DNA from: Bathynomus jamesi
Lineage: Eukaryota; Arthropoda; Malacostraca; Isopoda; Cirolanidae
DNA length: 64,000 nt
Assembly: GCA_023014485.1 (NCBI GenBank)
Contig: JAJOZX010000088.1
Location: 1,781,001-1,845,000 of the forward strand
Reading direction: 5' to 3'
In this document: piece by piece, positions 34,189 to 44,276 of the stretch
Layout of the letters: every line of letters starts with the position of its first letter
Numbering within the stretch: the first letter of the stretch is position 1
The notes under the pieces: generated by a model
Told to the model about the DNA's origin: nothing
Seen by the model: the letters and a program-made list of their open reading frames with translations, nothing else
Database searches by the model: none
Translations under genes and position numbers: made by a program

Positions 34189-34600
34189 CTATACTATAAT
34201 AAGAGAGCTGTCCGTCTGTCCGTCTGTCACACTTTCAGAAATTGTGAGAAAAAATTGTGAGAAAAAAATTCAGAAATTGTAAAAAAAATTCAGAAATTGT
34301 ATTACGGGCGGCAATGTGAAGCTCAAGATTTTCATGACTGTGTTCTTTTCTGTAGTTTAGCAATGGGGGAAGGGTGGGGGTGGGGGTAATGGGGGATGGG
34401 TGGGGTAATGGGGAGGGGTGGGGGTAATAGGGGAGGGGGTTAGCCCCCAAGTTGTATGAATGGGGGTGAGGAGGTTTTGGGAGATACCAGATTCAGAAAT
34501 GTTGACACAATGTGAAGCTCAAAATTTTCACGGCTGGGTTCTTTTTTTGTAGTTTAGCCTGTCTAACCGTCAGCGAAGCGGCGGGAACTGTACTAGTAAT
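34189..34600 (+). mobile_element. Helentron/Helitron-like non-autonomous unit 2 (tandem)
   Basis: This is a head-to-tail repeat of the unit before it, with fewer copies of the G-rich repeat (412 bp against 497 bp). It ends GGCGGGAACTGTACTAGTAA followed by TAATAATAA. Units 1 and 2 share their junction TACTAGTAA/TCTATACTA without intervening bases. Confidence 0.7.
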
Positions 34601-36132
34601 AATAATAACAATACAGGAGTTAGAGCAATAGATTGCATTAGTTGGCCTTAGGGTTGTTCCAGTTTCTGGCCCTCACGACTGATTATTATTAAGTTTTTTA
34701 GTCTTCTGTATATATATATATATAAGCTTTAAATGTATTGGTACACGTGGTATGAAAAAGTAATTCATTACTCAAAGAATCGTTAACTGGAAAAGTAATT
34801 CATAATTATGTAGGCTACTTCTTTATAACTCGTCCGCTTTTGAAAAATTAAAATATTAACGTTTTACCCGTTATTCGAAAGTCAATTTGTTTGAAATTAA
34901 TTTTACAATTCATATTTATTAAATTTGAGAATGTCTGAATATAGATCACAGTGATTTAGAGAATAACCATATCTCAGTGTCATAAATTACATCAAATGGG
35001 ATGTCGCGGCAATATAATTGAGTTATTGAATGAATAATTAAAACATAATGTATATATTTTTTATTTATATTTATAGTTTACACGCAAAACTAAAGTATAA
35101 ATTAAAAATAATTTTTAATTAATTTGTGGATAGTCCTTGTTTTTATAAGAAATTGCATCGCTTTATTGTGCCAGTTGCCAACTATACAAGCTTTTGTTTG
35201 GCTTCTAAATGACTTTTTTTTTTAATTATGATTGCGATTATCTCTACTTTTGCATTAGATTGATTGTTATGATGTTAATTTTGCTTAAGTGTTTCCCCAA
35301 ATTCTCAAGCGAATTAATCAGGTTTGGTGAAGCCAACGCAATGCAAGCTATCTACTTGGCTATTTGTTTGCGGAAGACGGGCATTTTTTACCTTCGTTGA
35401 AAAACACGTTTACTCTTTTCGAGTGGCCTTGCAATTATTCCTGAAACAAAGCTAATCTATATCGACGCTGATTCGAATTCGTAGAAAGAGGCAATTTTTC
35501 TTGTGTTATGGCCCTTAAGTCCAAACTTTACTGACTGTATGTACAGTATACTGAAGATGTAAAACTTGGAAGCGTAACTGTTATTCAACTCCATAATTCT
35601 TTCCTTATGAAATTTCTGGATTTTGAGAAAGTGCCAGATATTTTATCACCGCTCGCAATTAACTGCCAACGGTCATTGCGTGTTGTTCGTTCTTGATACC
35701 ATACAAGTACGTTCATAAATTTTGCAGTTTTCGTGACATTGGTAGTCGCTGCCTTTTGGTTGCATTTCACTTCGTCAAAAATTAATTATTGATAAAGATG
35801 TTTTTTCTTCCTAACAACAATGGCGGTATTGATATAACGGTTCGCTTTCAAGATAGAACTAATCTTTATATACATAAAGTTTGTTAAAAGTAATCCTCTT
35901 ATCATTTGTAATCTACTTATAGCCTAAAATCCGATAACGCTCTTGCATTTACGAAATCAAACTCATTTGGGAAATCATTTTCTGGCCGACTAAGCCTTAA
36001 TCACGTGTTGTCTGATTGGTGTAACTTTGATCTGTTATTTTTTATTAGAATGTTTATAAAGCTCTTTTATCAAATTAATTTCTGGAAGTTTATTTTTCAG
36101 ATAAAACAATAAAACGAAAAAAGAAAAAAATA

Positions 36133-36173
<41 letters not shown>
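34601..36173. other. Unassigned AT-rich DNA
   Basis: There is no recognisable gene or element. A short TA tract lies near 34711 and a (TG)n tract at 36135-36174. Frames at 35209-35400 and 35585-35770 have no motif to support them. Confidence 0.45.
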
Positions 36174-36177
<4 letters not shown>

Positions 36178-36712
36178 GTGATTTTTTTAAACATGTGACA
36201 CTTTAAAAACATGAAATTTTTACTGTACCTTCTCTACGCATGGAGAATTAGTCCACTAGTGCAAATCATGCTCTATGTCATGTCCTCTCAGCTCACGAGA
36301 CTTAGACGATACTTTCGAAGGGAAGAGTCCTGTCCAATAGACTTCCTGGGGTTTATGATAAAGAAATATCATGGTCACCAACTTCACCAAATCTAAACCC
36401 CTGTGACTTTTATCTGTGGGGTTATTTAAAAGATACAGTGTTTAAACAGAAACCATACACAATAGAAGAAATGAAAGGATCAATTGAACAAGAAATTCCT
36501 CAGATTTCAACATATACCGTGTCCAAAGTACTGCAAAACTTTGTTGTTCGCGTGCAAAGCTGAAAGAACATCACATAGATCATCTTATCCACTAGCGGAC
36601 TAATTTTCCATGTGTAGAGAAGGTTCAGTAAAAATTCCATATTTTTATTTTAGTTAATGAAAAATCAAACCTTTTGAAAGTGTCCCATGTTTAAAACAAT
36701 CACCCGATATAC
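36174..36712 (+). mobile_element. mariner-like element, internal deletion
   Basis: The left end (TGGTGATTTTTTTAAACATG, GACACTTT...) and the right end pair as diverged inverted repeats of about 100 bp that include TTTTTACTG and CCTTCTCTAC on both sides. Between them, at about 36370-36562, is a transposase C-terminus (SPNLNPCDFYLWGYLKDTVF, then EEMKGSIEQEIPQISTYTVS). The DNA-binding and first catalytic parts are missing. Confidence 0.78.
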
Positions 36713-36778
36713 ATTCACCGTATTATGAAATTCCTAAGTTTTATCTACACTCTGAATAAGAAAACAGTAGTATTTTTC

Positions 36779-36779
<1 letters not shown>

Positions 36780-36853
<74 letters not shown>
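36780..36853. repeat. (CA)n(TA)n microsatellite
   Basis: CA repeats followed by TA repeats. Overlapping minus-strand frames are repeat translations. Confidence 0.95.
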
Positions 36854-36857
<4 letters not shown>

Positions 36858-36899
36858 TTATATATATATGTATATAAGTAGAAACAATGCTCATTATAA

Positions 36900-38170
36900 G
36901 ACGATGTAAAGAGGAACAAGACTCCACAAGCTTTAAAAGCCTGTGAAGCAAAGTTAAATAATAACAGCAACAAATTCTGGAAATATTTCAAGAAAGAAAC
37001 TGGTGCTAAGAATGCCATCCAATCAACAATTGATGGAGTGTCTGGGGAGGTAGAAATAGCTAAGTTATGGAGAACAAAGTACTCAGACATCCTTACCAGC
37101 GTGAGGAGAGTTAATTATCTTAATGTACGCTGCAATGGAACAACATTAGGAGAGGCCAGTGAAAATATAGGGACTTCATTACCTGAAATTAATAGTCTGA
37201 TTAAAGAGCTAAAGAGAGGCGCCTCACCAGGGATACATAACCTGTCAAATGAGCATTTAAAGTATACTTATGATGTGATCAGTCTGCATATCTCATTACT
37301 GTTCTCAGCCATCGTTGCTCAGTTATTTTCCTGCATAGTTTATGAGGATTTATATCACACCCCTTGTCAAAAATAAATATGGGGACATTCTAATCATCGA
37401 TAACTACAGGCCTAGTGCTGTCGCCTCCTGTTTCTCAAAATTACTTGATAAACTTTTGCTACGCCGACTAAATGATTATTTATAGACGTCTCCTCATCAG
37501 TTTGTTTGTTTTAAAGGTCTCATTCAACTGAAATGTGTATTTATGTTTTGAAAGAGATTGTACTTAGATATACTCTGAGTAATTCAATTATTTACAAATG
37601 TATTTACAGATGTTAATAAATCTAAGGTAATGCAATTCCATCCTAAAAGCTCAAACCAAACAGCCAATATTATCTTCAAAATGATAGACGAATGAATAGA
37701 GCAGGTACAAGAATTTAAAAATCTGGGTCAAACTATCACCAGCTCCTTCAGTGACGACTCATACATAAGGAAACAACATCGAAGCTACTGTGGTAAGGCA
37801 AACATAATTATAAGGAACTTCATATTCTGTACAAACGAAGCTAAAGACACTCCTTTTTGTACTTTCTGCACTAATATTTCTGGCCAGCATCTGCAGATTG
37901 CTGCAAAAGTTACCTTCAAGATGCTCAGCGTCTCAAATGTTCGCTAACCGATAACGTTCCGAGCTTCTCTGAGGTAACAAGACGTGTTCAGCACAGTCTA
38001 ATACGAAGAATTAAAAACTCGGACAATCCAACTGTCTTTATTACCGTGGTCCTTTTTTGTTTTTGTTTTTAAAGGTATTGTTTGATTAGTTGTATCGTTG
38101 ATTACCTTGATAGACACTGCACGTTTTTATTTTATGGGATCTGTCTCCTGGCAATAAACATTATCATTAT
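36900..38170 (+). pseudogene. Non-LTR reverse transcriptase remnant (second family)
   Basis: The best frame (37038-37376, open further upstream) includes KFWKYFKKETGAKNAIQSTI and INSLIKELKRGASPGIHNLS, the linker before the RT fingers in non-LTR elements. At about 37400 another frame gives NYRPSAVASCFSKLLDKLLL, the RT motif after the first conserved block. The palm with FADD is deleted. The sequence resumes at about 37610 with DVNKSKVMQFHPKSSNQTAN and QEFKNLGQTI, which normally follow the palm. It ends near 38170 in CATTATCATTATCATATATA. The clade is not clear by eye, and it differs from the CR1/L2-like element at 22-26 kb. Confidence 0.75.
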
Positions 38171-39235
38171 CATATATATATATACACACACACTTTTACA
38201 ATTCTTTGACAGATAATATCCAAGTACCTTTTACATAGAGTGGTAGAGTGGAAGCCAAAAATAACCTTTTCGACTGTTAATTCGGATAAACAGAATCTCA
38301 TTGCAGCGAAATCACGATAACTGATATTCAACTGCAGTTCTTCACATCAGAATTAACGCTATAATTGAGAATGCACTCGGCGTAAAATTATGATTTAATA
38401 ATCCAAATGAATCATCAGACCCGAAAGACATGATGAGATAATGTGTTCAAGCAAAAACTGGAAATGGGTAAAAAAATAAATCAGTAAACAGTAATAATAA
38501 TAAGTCAGTAAATAATGTATGTATATGAAGATCACAGTGTAGCTTTTCAGTGAAAACTGGACTTAATGCAGTAGTATGTGCGCAAAATAAGGGAGTGCAA
38601 CTGCATGCAGTGTTTATCATATGAGTGGCAGTGCCAACCCCTTCCTCCTAGTGCCACCCCACCCCCTTCCCCCTCCACCAGGGTGCCAGTGCCACCCCCG
38701 AAAGGAAGATGCAAGCAAGGGGGATTCCCCCAAGCTGCCACAAGCTAGTGGAATGCCCCAAGCTGCCACCCAAACCTAACCTAAGAGAGAGGAGAGGGGA
38801 GAGGAGATGTTATTGCAGGCATTTCGCATCGCTTGATGAAAGCTCTTGACCTTAGCACTTGGCTTAGAAGGTTTTGGCTTAAGCAGCCAGTTCGCATAGA
38901 GGGCATAACCAGCCATTTGGCGCAGTGTATACATATATATATTTATTGAAGCATACATGCATCGTTTATATATTCCCATCATCCCAGTTATTCCTTAATA
39001 TCGTTTATATATATATACACACACCCAAGAAAGCATATGTTTCAATCGTTTATTGGATAATAAAACACAACTACATCATTCTGTTTATTTATATGAATTA
39101 ATGGAAATAATTTAACATGCATGAAATATAGAGAAAATAAATATACAATCAAAAATAGTTAAGAAGAAATCTATACAGCAAACATACACACATTAAACGC
39201 AGGATATATATATATATATATATATTTTTTTTTTT
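38171..39235. other. Unassigned; C-rich patch at 38.6-38.8 kb
   Basis: A C/G-rich segment (CCCCACCCCCTTCCCCCTCC, GTGCCAGTGCCACCCCC) at 38620-38780 contrasts with AT-rich surroundings and ends in CCTAACCTAA. I see no credible gene. Confidence 0.4.
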
Positions 39236-39393
39236 CTTTCTGTAACCTATATATAGGCTGTTACCCTTTTATGTACTTCAGTGTTCCTGAGGATGTCATT
39301 AGACGAAAGCGCTTGAGCACCATTTTGTGTTTCTTTTCCTTCGTGGTTTTATTCATCATAAATATTTTTCACGTGTTACTTTCGTGAAATAAT

Positions 39394-39405
<12 letters not shown>
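39236..39405 (+). mobile_element. Solo PLE terminus with hammerhead-like motif
   Basis: This is the reverse complement of the segment at 28737-28905 and of the PLE ends at 57.6/60.6 kb, without coding sequence. It is flanked by TA microsatellites on both sides. Confidence 0.75.
39281..39320 (+). ncRNA. Hammerhead-ribozyme-like motif
   Basis: It has the same elements as at 28819-28858: GTGTTC / CTGAGGA / T / GTC-ATTA-GAC / GAAA / GCGCTT / GAGCAC. Stem I, stem II, the core boxes and the palindromic stem III are all intact. Confidence 0.55.
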
Positions 39406-39461
<56 letters not shown>

Positions 39462-39502
39462 TTACATATATATATATATATGTTATATATATATATTATA
39501 TA

Positions 39503-39566
<64 letters not shown>
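39400..39566. repeat. Long (TA)n microsatellite, interrupted
   Basis: About 165 bp of TA repeats with a few interruptions join the PLE terminus to the next mariner-like element. Confidence 0.95.
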
Positions 39567-39568
<2 letters not shown>

Positions 39569-40139
39569 GGGTGTCCGAGAATTATCTGTACAATTTTTGG
39601 CTGTTATTAAAAGTCAACCATGAAGTGTAGAAATTCCAGTGTTGTCCCATTTTACAGAGAAACTCATTAAGTTTTTTCTGATAACAAGTTTTGACAAGTT
39701 TTTTCTTTTTTGTACGCGGGTGACAGACATTGATGATTTAAAAGCAAGAATCACAGCTGCTATTGAGCGAATTGATGTGGATATGCTGCAGCGTACATGG
39801 CAACATTTGGATTATCGATTGGATGATTTGCGAATCACTGATGGTGCACATATCGAATGTTTGTAACAACGTTACTTTAATAAAATAAACGTTTGAAAAT
39901 ACAGATTCTAAATAATCTTGTTTAAGAATTTTACGTGTGTTATCAAGAATTTTATTAAAAGATGAAATTGTACAGATAATTTTCGGACACACTGGAATTT
40001 TTAAAAAACTTGTCAAAACTTGGTATCAGAAAAGACTAATGAGATTCTCTGTAAAATGGGACAACACTGGAATTTCTACACTTCATGGTTGACTTTTAAT
40101 AACAGCCAAAACTTGTACAGATAATTCTCGGACACCCTG
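39567..40139 (+). mobile_element. mariner-like element with long inverted repeats and transposase tail
   Basis: The ends CCGGGTGTCCGAGAATTATC and (complement) CAGGGTGTCCGAGAATTATC lie between TA tracts. The arms extend for about 135-140 bp (39567-39706 and 39998-40139). The middle carries a short C-terminal transposase frame (39720-39866, including DIDDLKARITAAIERIDVDM). An extra copy of the terminal word (ACAGATAATTTTCGGACACA) sits at about 39972-39992, inside the right arm. Confidence 0.82.
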
Positions 40140-40164
40140 TATATATATATATATTCTTAAATAA

Positions 40165-40325
40165 TAATATTAGTACAGGAAAAATCTATATACATATTTA
40201 AAATATGTACAAGCAAATACACACTTATATATAAGCATAAAAAATAATAATAGTACAGGAGAAATCTATATACACATTTAATACATGTACGAGCAAATAC
40301 ACACTTATATATAAACTTCAAAATA
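40165..40325. repeat. 80-bp tandem duplication
   Basis: The words TAGTACAGGA and AAATACACACTTATATATAA recur with an 80-bp spacing (40171 and 40251). Two copies lie between the mariner-like element and the viral-type gene block. Confidence 0.8.
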
Positions 40326-40348
40326 ATATACATCAAAATACACGCACT

Positions 40349-40717
40349 TTATATCCTACTACTCTTAATTAAAATACTGAATTCGCATGTGATCGAGTCT
40401 ACAGTTATATCATCGTTGCTTTGTACTGTGCAATAAATACGATTCAAGATTATTTCACCACTCGAGGTATGCGGATGTCTATACTCGATGTAAAGGGCCT
40501 TCAATTCGTTCAATATTATTTTTGTGCCCACTTTACAAGTGGTTGGCAAGTTATCACTCTCTTTAAACACGGACAGAATACAATCAAAAGCACGCACAAA
40601 GACGGCATCGTTCGCCACATCATTATTAAATTCAAGTTTATAAACACTTCTTTCCAATCGAGGGTTTTTTCTTACCGATCCGAGCTTTCCAATCGTGAAC
40701 TCTTCGTCACAACGCAT
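40349..40717 (-). CDS. Unknown ORF next to capsid genes (122 aa)
   Basis: I do not recognise this protein. It is an unbroken 122-codon minus-strand frame (begins MRCDEEFTIGKLGSVRKNPR) with mixed composition and no visible membrane segment or metal-binding motif. It is the last of four minus-strand frames that lead away from the penton-like gene, so it probably belongs to the same viral-type element. It may be a separate small gene or the tail of a longer broken one. Confidence 0.45.
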   Translation of the reverse strand: MRCDEEFTIGKLGSVRKNPRLERSVYKLEFNNDVANDAVFVRAFDCILSVFKESDNLPTTCKVGTKIILNELKALYIEYRHPHTSSGEIILNRIYCTVQSNDDITVDSITCEFSILIKSSRI

Positions 40718-40762
40718 AGCAGCAATTGAAATAATCTTCTAAGTCGTAACGACAGCTGCTCA

Positions 40763-41295
40763 TTATATAGAGGTACAATTCTTCAGGGTGAACAGTGTGT
40801 TGATCTCTGCCCTGTACCGTTCAAGTCCTTTGTACCAAAGTTCATGATATTTCGAAGAGTCTAAACCTTTTAAATAAGCATCCACCTCTAGACCATTCTC
40901 ACCATGTTCGTTCCTACACTCGATAAACCCTTTGAGCAGAGCGGTGTATGCGTATTCAAGAACCGTATCAAAATAAAGCATATCCGTAACACGTGCGTCT
41001 AATATAGGCTTTAGCTTGCGGAAACCGACGATTTCGAACATTCTGTTGAGGATGAAGCGGTTTCGCGTGGGAACAAGAACGTTATTATCCGATGCATTCT
41101 TCCACATCAGCCGTATATCAGTGCAAGGATGATCGCGATTTATATATAACGTACAAACAATGGCATATGAGGGGTTATCACTAATCTGTTCTCTTCTTAT
41201 ACCTACACCTGCAGGTATTTTATAACAATCCTCGCTCCACTTCTCAACTATCACGAAGACTCTATTCATTTCCTCAACACTTAAATAAACAACAT
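40763..41295 (-). CDS. Unknown ORF next to capsid genes (~168 aa or longer)
   Basis: The frame opens with Met at 41269 (MNRVFVIVEKWSEDCYKIPA) but stays open a few codons further upstream. The true start is uncertain, and the preceding frame may once have been continuous with it. Features are a basic-acidic mix, no signal peptide and no recognised domain. Codon use looks like real coding sequence, with few stops and charged residues throughout. Confidence 0.45.
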
Positions 41296-41357
41296 TACAT
41301 TTACCAGAGTTTGTTTGTCTTCAAGTGGTTTCAAGTACATAGTTAATGGCACCGGTT

Positions 41358-41657
41358 TTACGCCTGAACACTCGCAACGACTTCGTCACGGACACATCGT
41401 ATACGGCATTGAGCATGCTGCTCAAAGGAAACTCTATTGTATTCTATTGTGAGGAGTGCACGGCCAGTCGGGTCAAGCTCTGAGATGATTATAAGCAGCC
41501 GGTGCGCGGTTTGACTCGGAGACAGGTGTGGAAAACGAGTCACACGGATGGAGTCATACCAAGCGTTAATGTTTCGTGTATGGGTTTGTTCCAGTATGAA
41601 ATATTCAGATGAGTACTTGTGTCCCATTATTCTGGGCAACCAAAACTTTTCCGACAC
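41358..41657 (-). CDS. Unknown ORF next to capsid genes (99 aa)
   Basis: The minus-strand frame begins MSEKFWLPRIMGHKYSSEYF and ends after RDEVVASVQA. I do not recognise it. A one-base shift at its 3' end would lead into the next open frame, so it and 40763-41295 may be parts of one protein broken by a frameshift. Confidence 0.4.
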   Translation of the reverse strand: MSEKFWLPRIMGHKYSSEYFILEQTHTRNINAWYDSIRVTRFPHLSPSQTAHRLLIIISELDPTGRALLTIEYNRVSFEQHAQCRIRCVRDEVVASVQA

Positions 41658-41837
41658 ACTGGGTTATATCGGCTTTCATGTTTTATGTCTCCCCAGATTG
41701 AGCACCAGACATTTTTGTTCAAGGTGATTTTCACGAACTAAACGCATTTTACTCACACACCGGCGCACTATTTGAGAGAAACATGAGCCCATATCTGTCC
41801 TTTTTTGCCCAGCAAACGATTTTCGTCTCTAAATTAT

Positions 41838-42126
41838 ATTAAAAACTCACACAGGGCTTTAGCCACAACCTCCCTGCGAACCTCGTCATGATATATATGA
41901 ATATAGTGGTGAAAGTATTTCAGACTATCCATTACGACAAGATTTACATTCTCAGCAGCAGGGTACACATATTCGGTATGATGCAGCATGACATAATACC
42001 GCTTGTCAACTCCTCATCAACAAGACTCACTATCCATACCCGTTGCTTCTCTTCTGCACATGTTGTTTCCTTCACTTCACGGTATTTGTACGCTTTTATA
42101 CAGTTTAGTCCTACAACGTAGTCCAT
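41838..42126 (-). pseudogene. Unknown ORF divergent from the penton-like gene
   Basis: The frame starts MDYVVGLNCIKAYKYREVKE at 42126 and, after a frameshift near 41990, continues in another frame to a stop near 41838. Its start overlaps the beginning of the plus-strand penton-like gene, so the two are divergent. No known domain is visible. Confidence 0.4.
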
Positions 42127-43808
42127 TACATCGTTTGTGCCGCGAAATCCGGCCCATTCAATTGGACAATGATTCGTATGAGGTGAGGATATGCGAAATT
42201 CAGCTATCCACCAGCTTCTTTCGTATTGATTATAAAGAACCCGTTTCTACGGTTCTTAGAGACCTTGACGAGTGTGAAAAAGCCGGGGTAACTCAGGATG
42301 AAACGATGCATACCGCCCGGAGTGAGGATGCATGGTATTACACTAAAGTAGTAACACTGGGCACGGGCCGTTATGTCGCGGCTGAGAATGTTGTGAGAGA
42401 CTTAAACGTAGGTCGTGAGACTAAAACGGCAATTACGAGTGGTCACTGGGTATAGGACCTATGTCCCTCTCAGAAAACTACCGGTTACTTCGACTCCGCA
42501 TAGGTTTTGAAGGAATTTACGAAGGGATGCGGGGCTAAGGAGATCACCCCATCCCCTACCGATGTTGGAGGTGGAGTTTTGACACGTGACCGACCGTTTC
42601 ACCTCGGGGATTCGCCTATGATTCAAGTTTAGGGCTAGTAGTCGGGGGGAAAACTTTTCACCTATCTTTTAGTCTATGGATAGGCCCGCCGGGGATCGCG
42701 TATCTCCTGCCGGTATAGGGTCCCCCGAGTCGTGGGTTCGCCGATAAGTCCAAACGTGGTACGGGACAACCGCTAGATTTTTGCAGACGAGGCATGTAGC
42801 CGCGTAAAGTAGCCGCTTGACGCCGTTTAATTAAGTCTCGGTTCCCCGGGTTCCTATCGAAGTTTGGCCGTGTCAAGAAGCACCTATGAAACGGGAAGGC
42901 CGAGGTGATCCCAGCCCGGCCCCAGACCCCTCTATGACCTATGCGTTGACTTATAAGTAGCGCGGATAGGCCCTGTGATTCGGCCAAAAATTTTCCATCA
43001 ATGTCGTAACTAACGCCTAGTCGCGCGGGAGACACCTACTCCTCGGTGCCTACGGCGGCCCCTAAGGGGTACGTTCGGCAATAAGCTCGAGAATGAAGGT
43101 CGCAGATTGGGCTCTAAAGGCGCCGAAATCTTGTGAGTTTCAATAAGTAGGTAACATCTATGCGAGGGGTGAGCTTGTGAGTTTTAGTCCCGCCCTTCTC
43201 ACGTATCTACCAGTTGAATTAATCCCCGTAGCAATTTGAGCGAAGAGTCTACCTAATGGAAATTCTCACAACTTACCCAATGGGTGTTGTCGACCGGTTT
43301 AAAAAGTTCAAATCTTACGGCTGATTTAGTATACAAAATCGTAAACAAAGCATCCCCTGTACATACTCTGACCCTAAAATCACAGGATAATAGAAATATT
43401 AAAGACAAAGAGCTGTTCAAAATTATAAATGATGGCCGATATGGAGCAGCCATCCAAAGAGACCTTTCACGAGGAACAACATGACTTTTGCAGCCTAATG
43501 TGTCATTTGAAATTGGAGAAATTGGGTGACGACTATACACCCCCAGACATGTGCTATATTTACAGCAACATCGTGGAGTACCATTTTGTTGGGGATACCC
43601 AGGTACGCCTACTGCGCATCGCTCACATCCCTAAACACAGACAGAAGAGCTTGAGCATTACGTTTGACAAACCCCATTATGTGAATGTCGCGAATAATCT
43701 ATTAACTAATATCTCAATATATATGTAAGAAACGATTGAAGGAAAAAGTTCCCATTCGGCGCCGGGAGCTTAACAGTGAAGCTGCACTTTCGTCGTACTG
43801 AGTTATAA
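42105..43808 (+). pseudogene. Penton-like minor capsid protein gene, split by an insert
   Basis: In Polinton/adintovirus-like genomes the penton protein forms the capsid vertices. The N-terminal part (about 42105-42454) has the family pattern: IQLDNDSYEVRICEIQ, then a GRYVAAENVVRDLN strand, then a stop. The C-terminal part (about 43490-43808) has YIYSNIVEYHFVGDTQVRLL and a last strand GAGSLTVKLHFRRTEL, followed by TAA at 43806-43808. Between them lies roughly 0.8-1 kb of unrelated GC-richer DNA. There are additional frameshifts near 43480 and 43725. The stop overlaps the start of the next gene (TAATG), a compact viral-type layout. Recognition rests on these conserved strand motifs. Confidence 0.68.
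42456..43280. other. GC-richer insert inside the penton-like gene, unidentified
   Basis: The segment is clearly richer in G+C than its neighbours (for example GGCCCGCCGGGGATCGCG, CCCAGCCCGGCCCCAGACCC). It contains no long ORF with a recognisable domain, although a 125-codon minus-strand frame (43035-42658) is open. I could not find a target-site duplication or terminal repeats. It is not ribosomal RNA as far as I can see. Confidence 0.5.
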
Positions 43809-44120
43809 TGACTCAAAGGCCTTTCACAGTCTATCGAGGGGTGAGATAGCGCGGGAGTGGTCTTGAATCCATTTTTTTCAACCATACTGTGTACGGTGGT
43901 CCCTTTGTTGAAGAGGGGCGCCATATACCTCCGGAGGAAGGCGTTACAATCAGGTTTTAACACGGTAAAAGACATAATGGCGGGGGCTAGACCTAAAGAA
44001 GCTCTAAAAAAGCACTTAAAGCGTACACGAGACGAAATCATCAAAGATGCAAAGAGAAAAAATGTGTGGTGGTGGGAAGAAGAGGGCTGTCCGGAAGAAG
44101 AAGGTGTTACCAGCACGTAG
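43808..44120 (+). pseudogene. Adenovirus pX-like small basic capsid/core protein gene
   Basis: The start ATG (43808) overlaps the penton stop. After an in-frame stop near 43848 and a one-base slip at the T-run near 43872, the frame gives a short hydrophobic segment (STILCTVVPLLKRGAIYLRR). A basic amphipathic region (FNTVKDIMAGARPKEALKKH) follows, then an acidic-aromatic tail. This PLLKRG...DIMAG...LKKH pattern is typical of the small pX/core-like protein encoded between penton and major capsid genes in Polinton-type elements. It is about 100 residues long, in the usual range. The role is by homology only. Confidence 0.6.
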
Positions 44121-44276
44121 CGTTAAACTTAAAAGGACATAATAAAAGAAGTGTTCTAAGCGAATGAAACCTATGGTTGATAATTTGTTTAACTGATATA
44201 AGCTAAGGACTTTGCTCTCACGAATCATAGGCTGTTTACTACTTGTCAAGAGAGGTGGCACTATTTCTGACTCGTC

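Noticed and set aside
33692..34600. CRISPR-like array
   Set aside because: The repeats are two long tandem Helentron-like units plus simple G-rich repeats in a eukaryotic context, with no repeat-spacer structure.
42456..43280. Ribosomal RNA fragment
   Set aside because: The GC content suggested it, but I could not find any conserved rRNA core word on either strand.
43857..44120. Histone or protamine-like host gene
   Set aside because: The basic composition is explained better by the pX-like viral core protein, given its position between penton-like and capsid genes.
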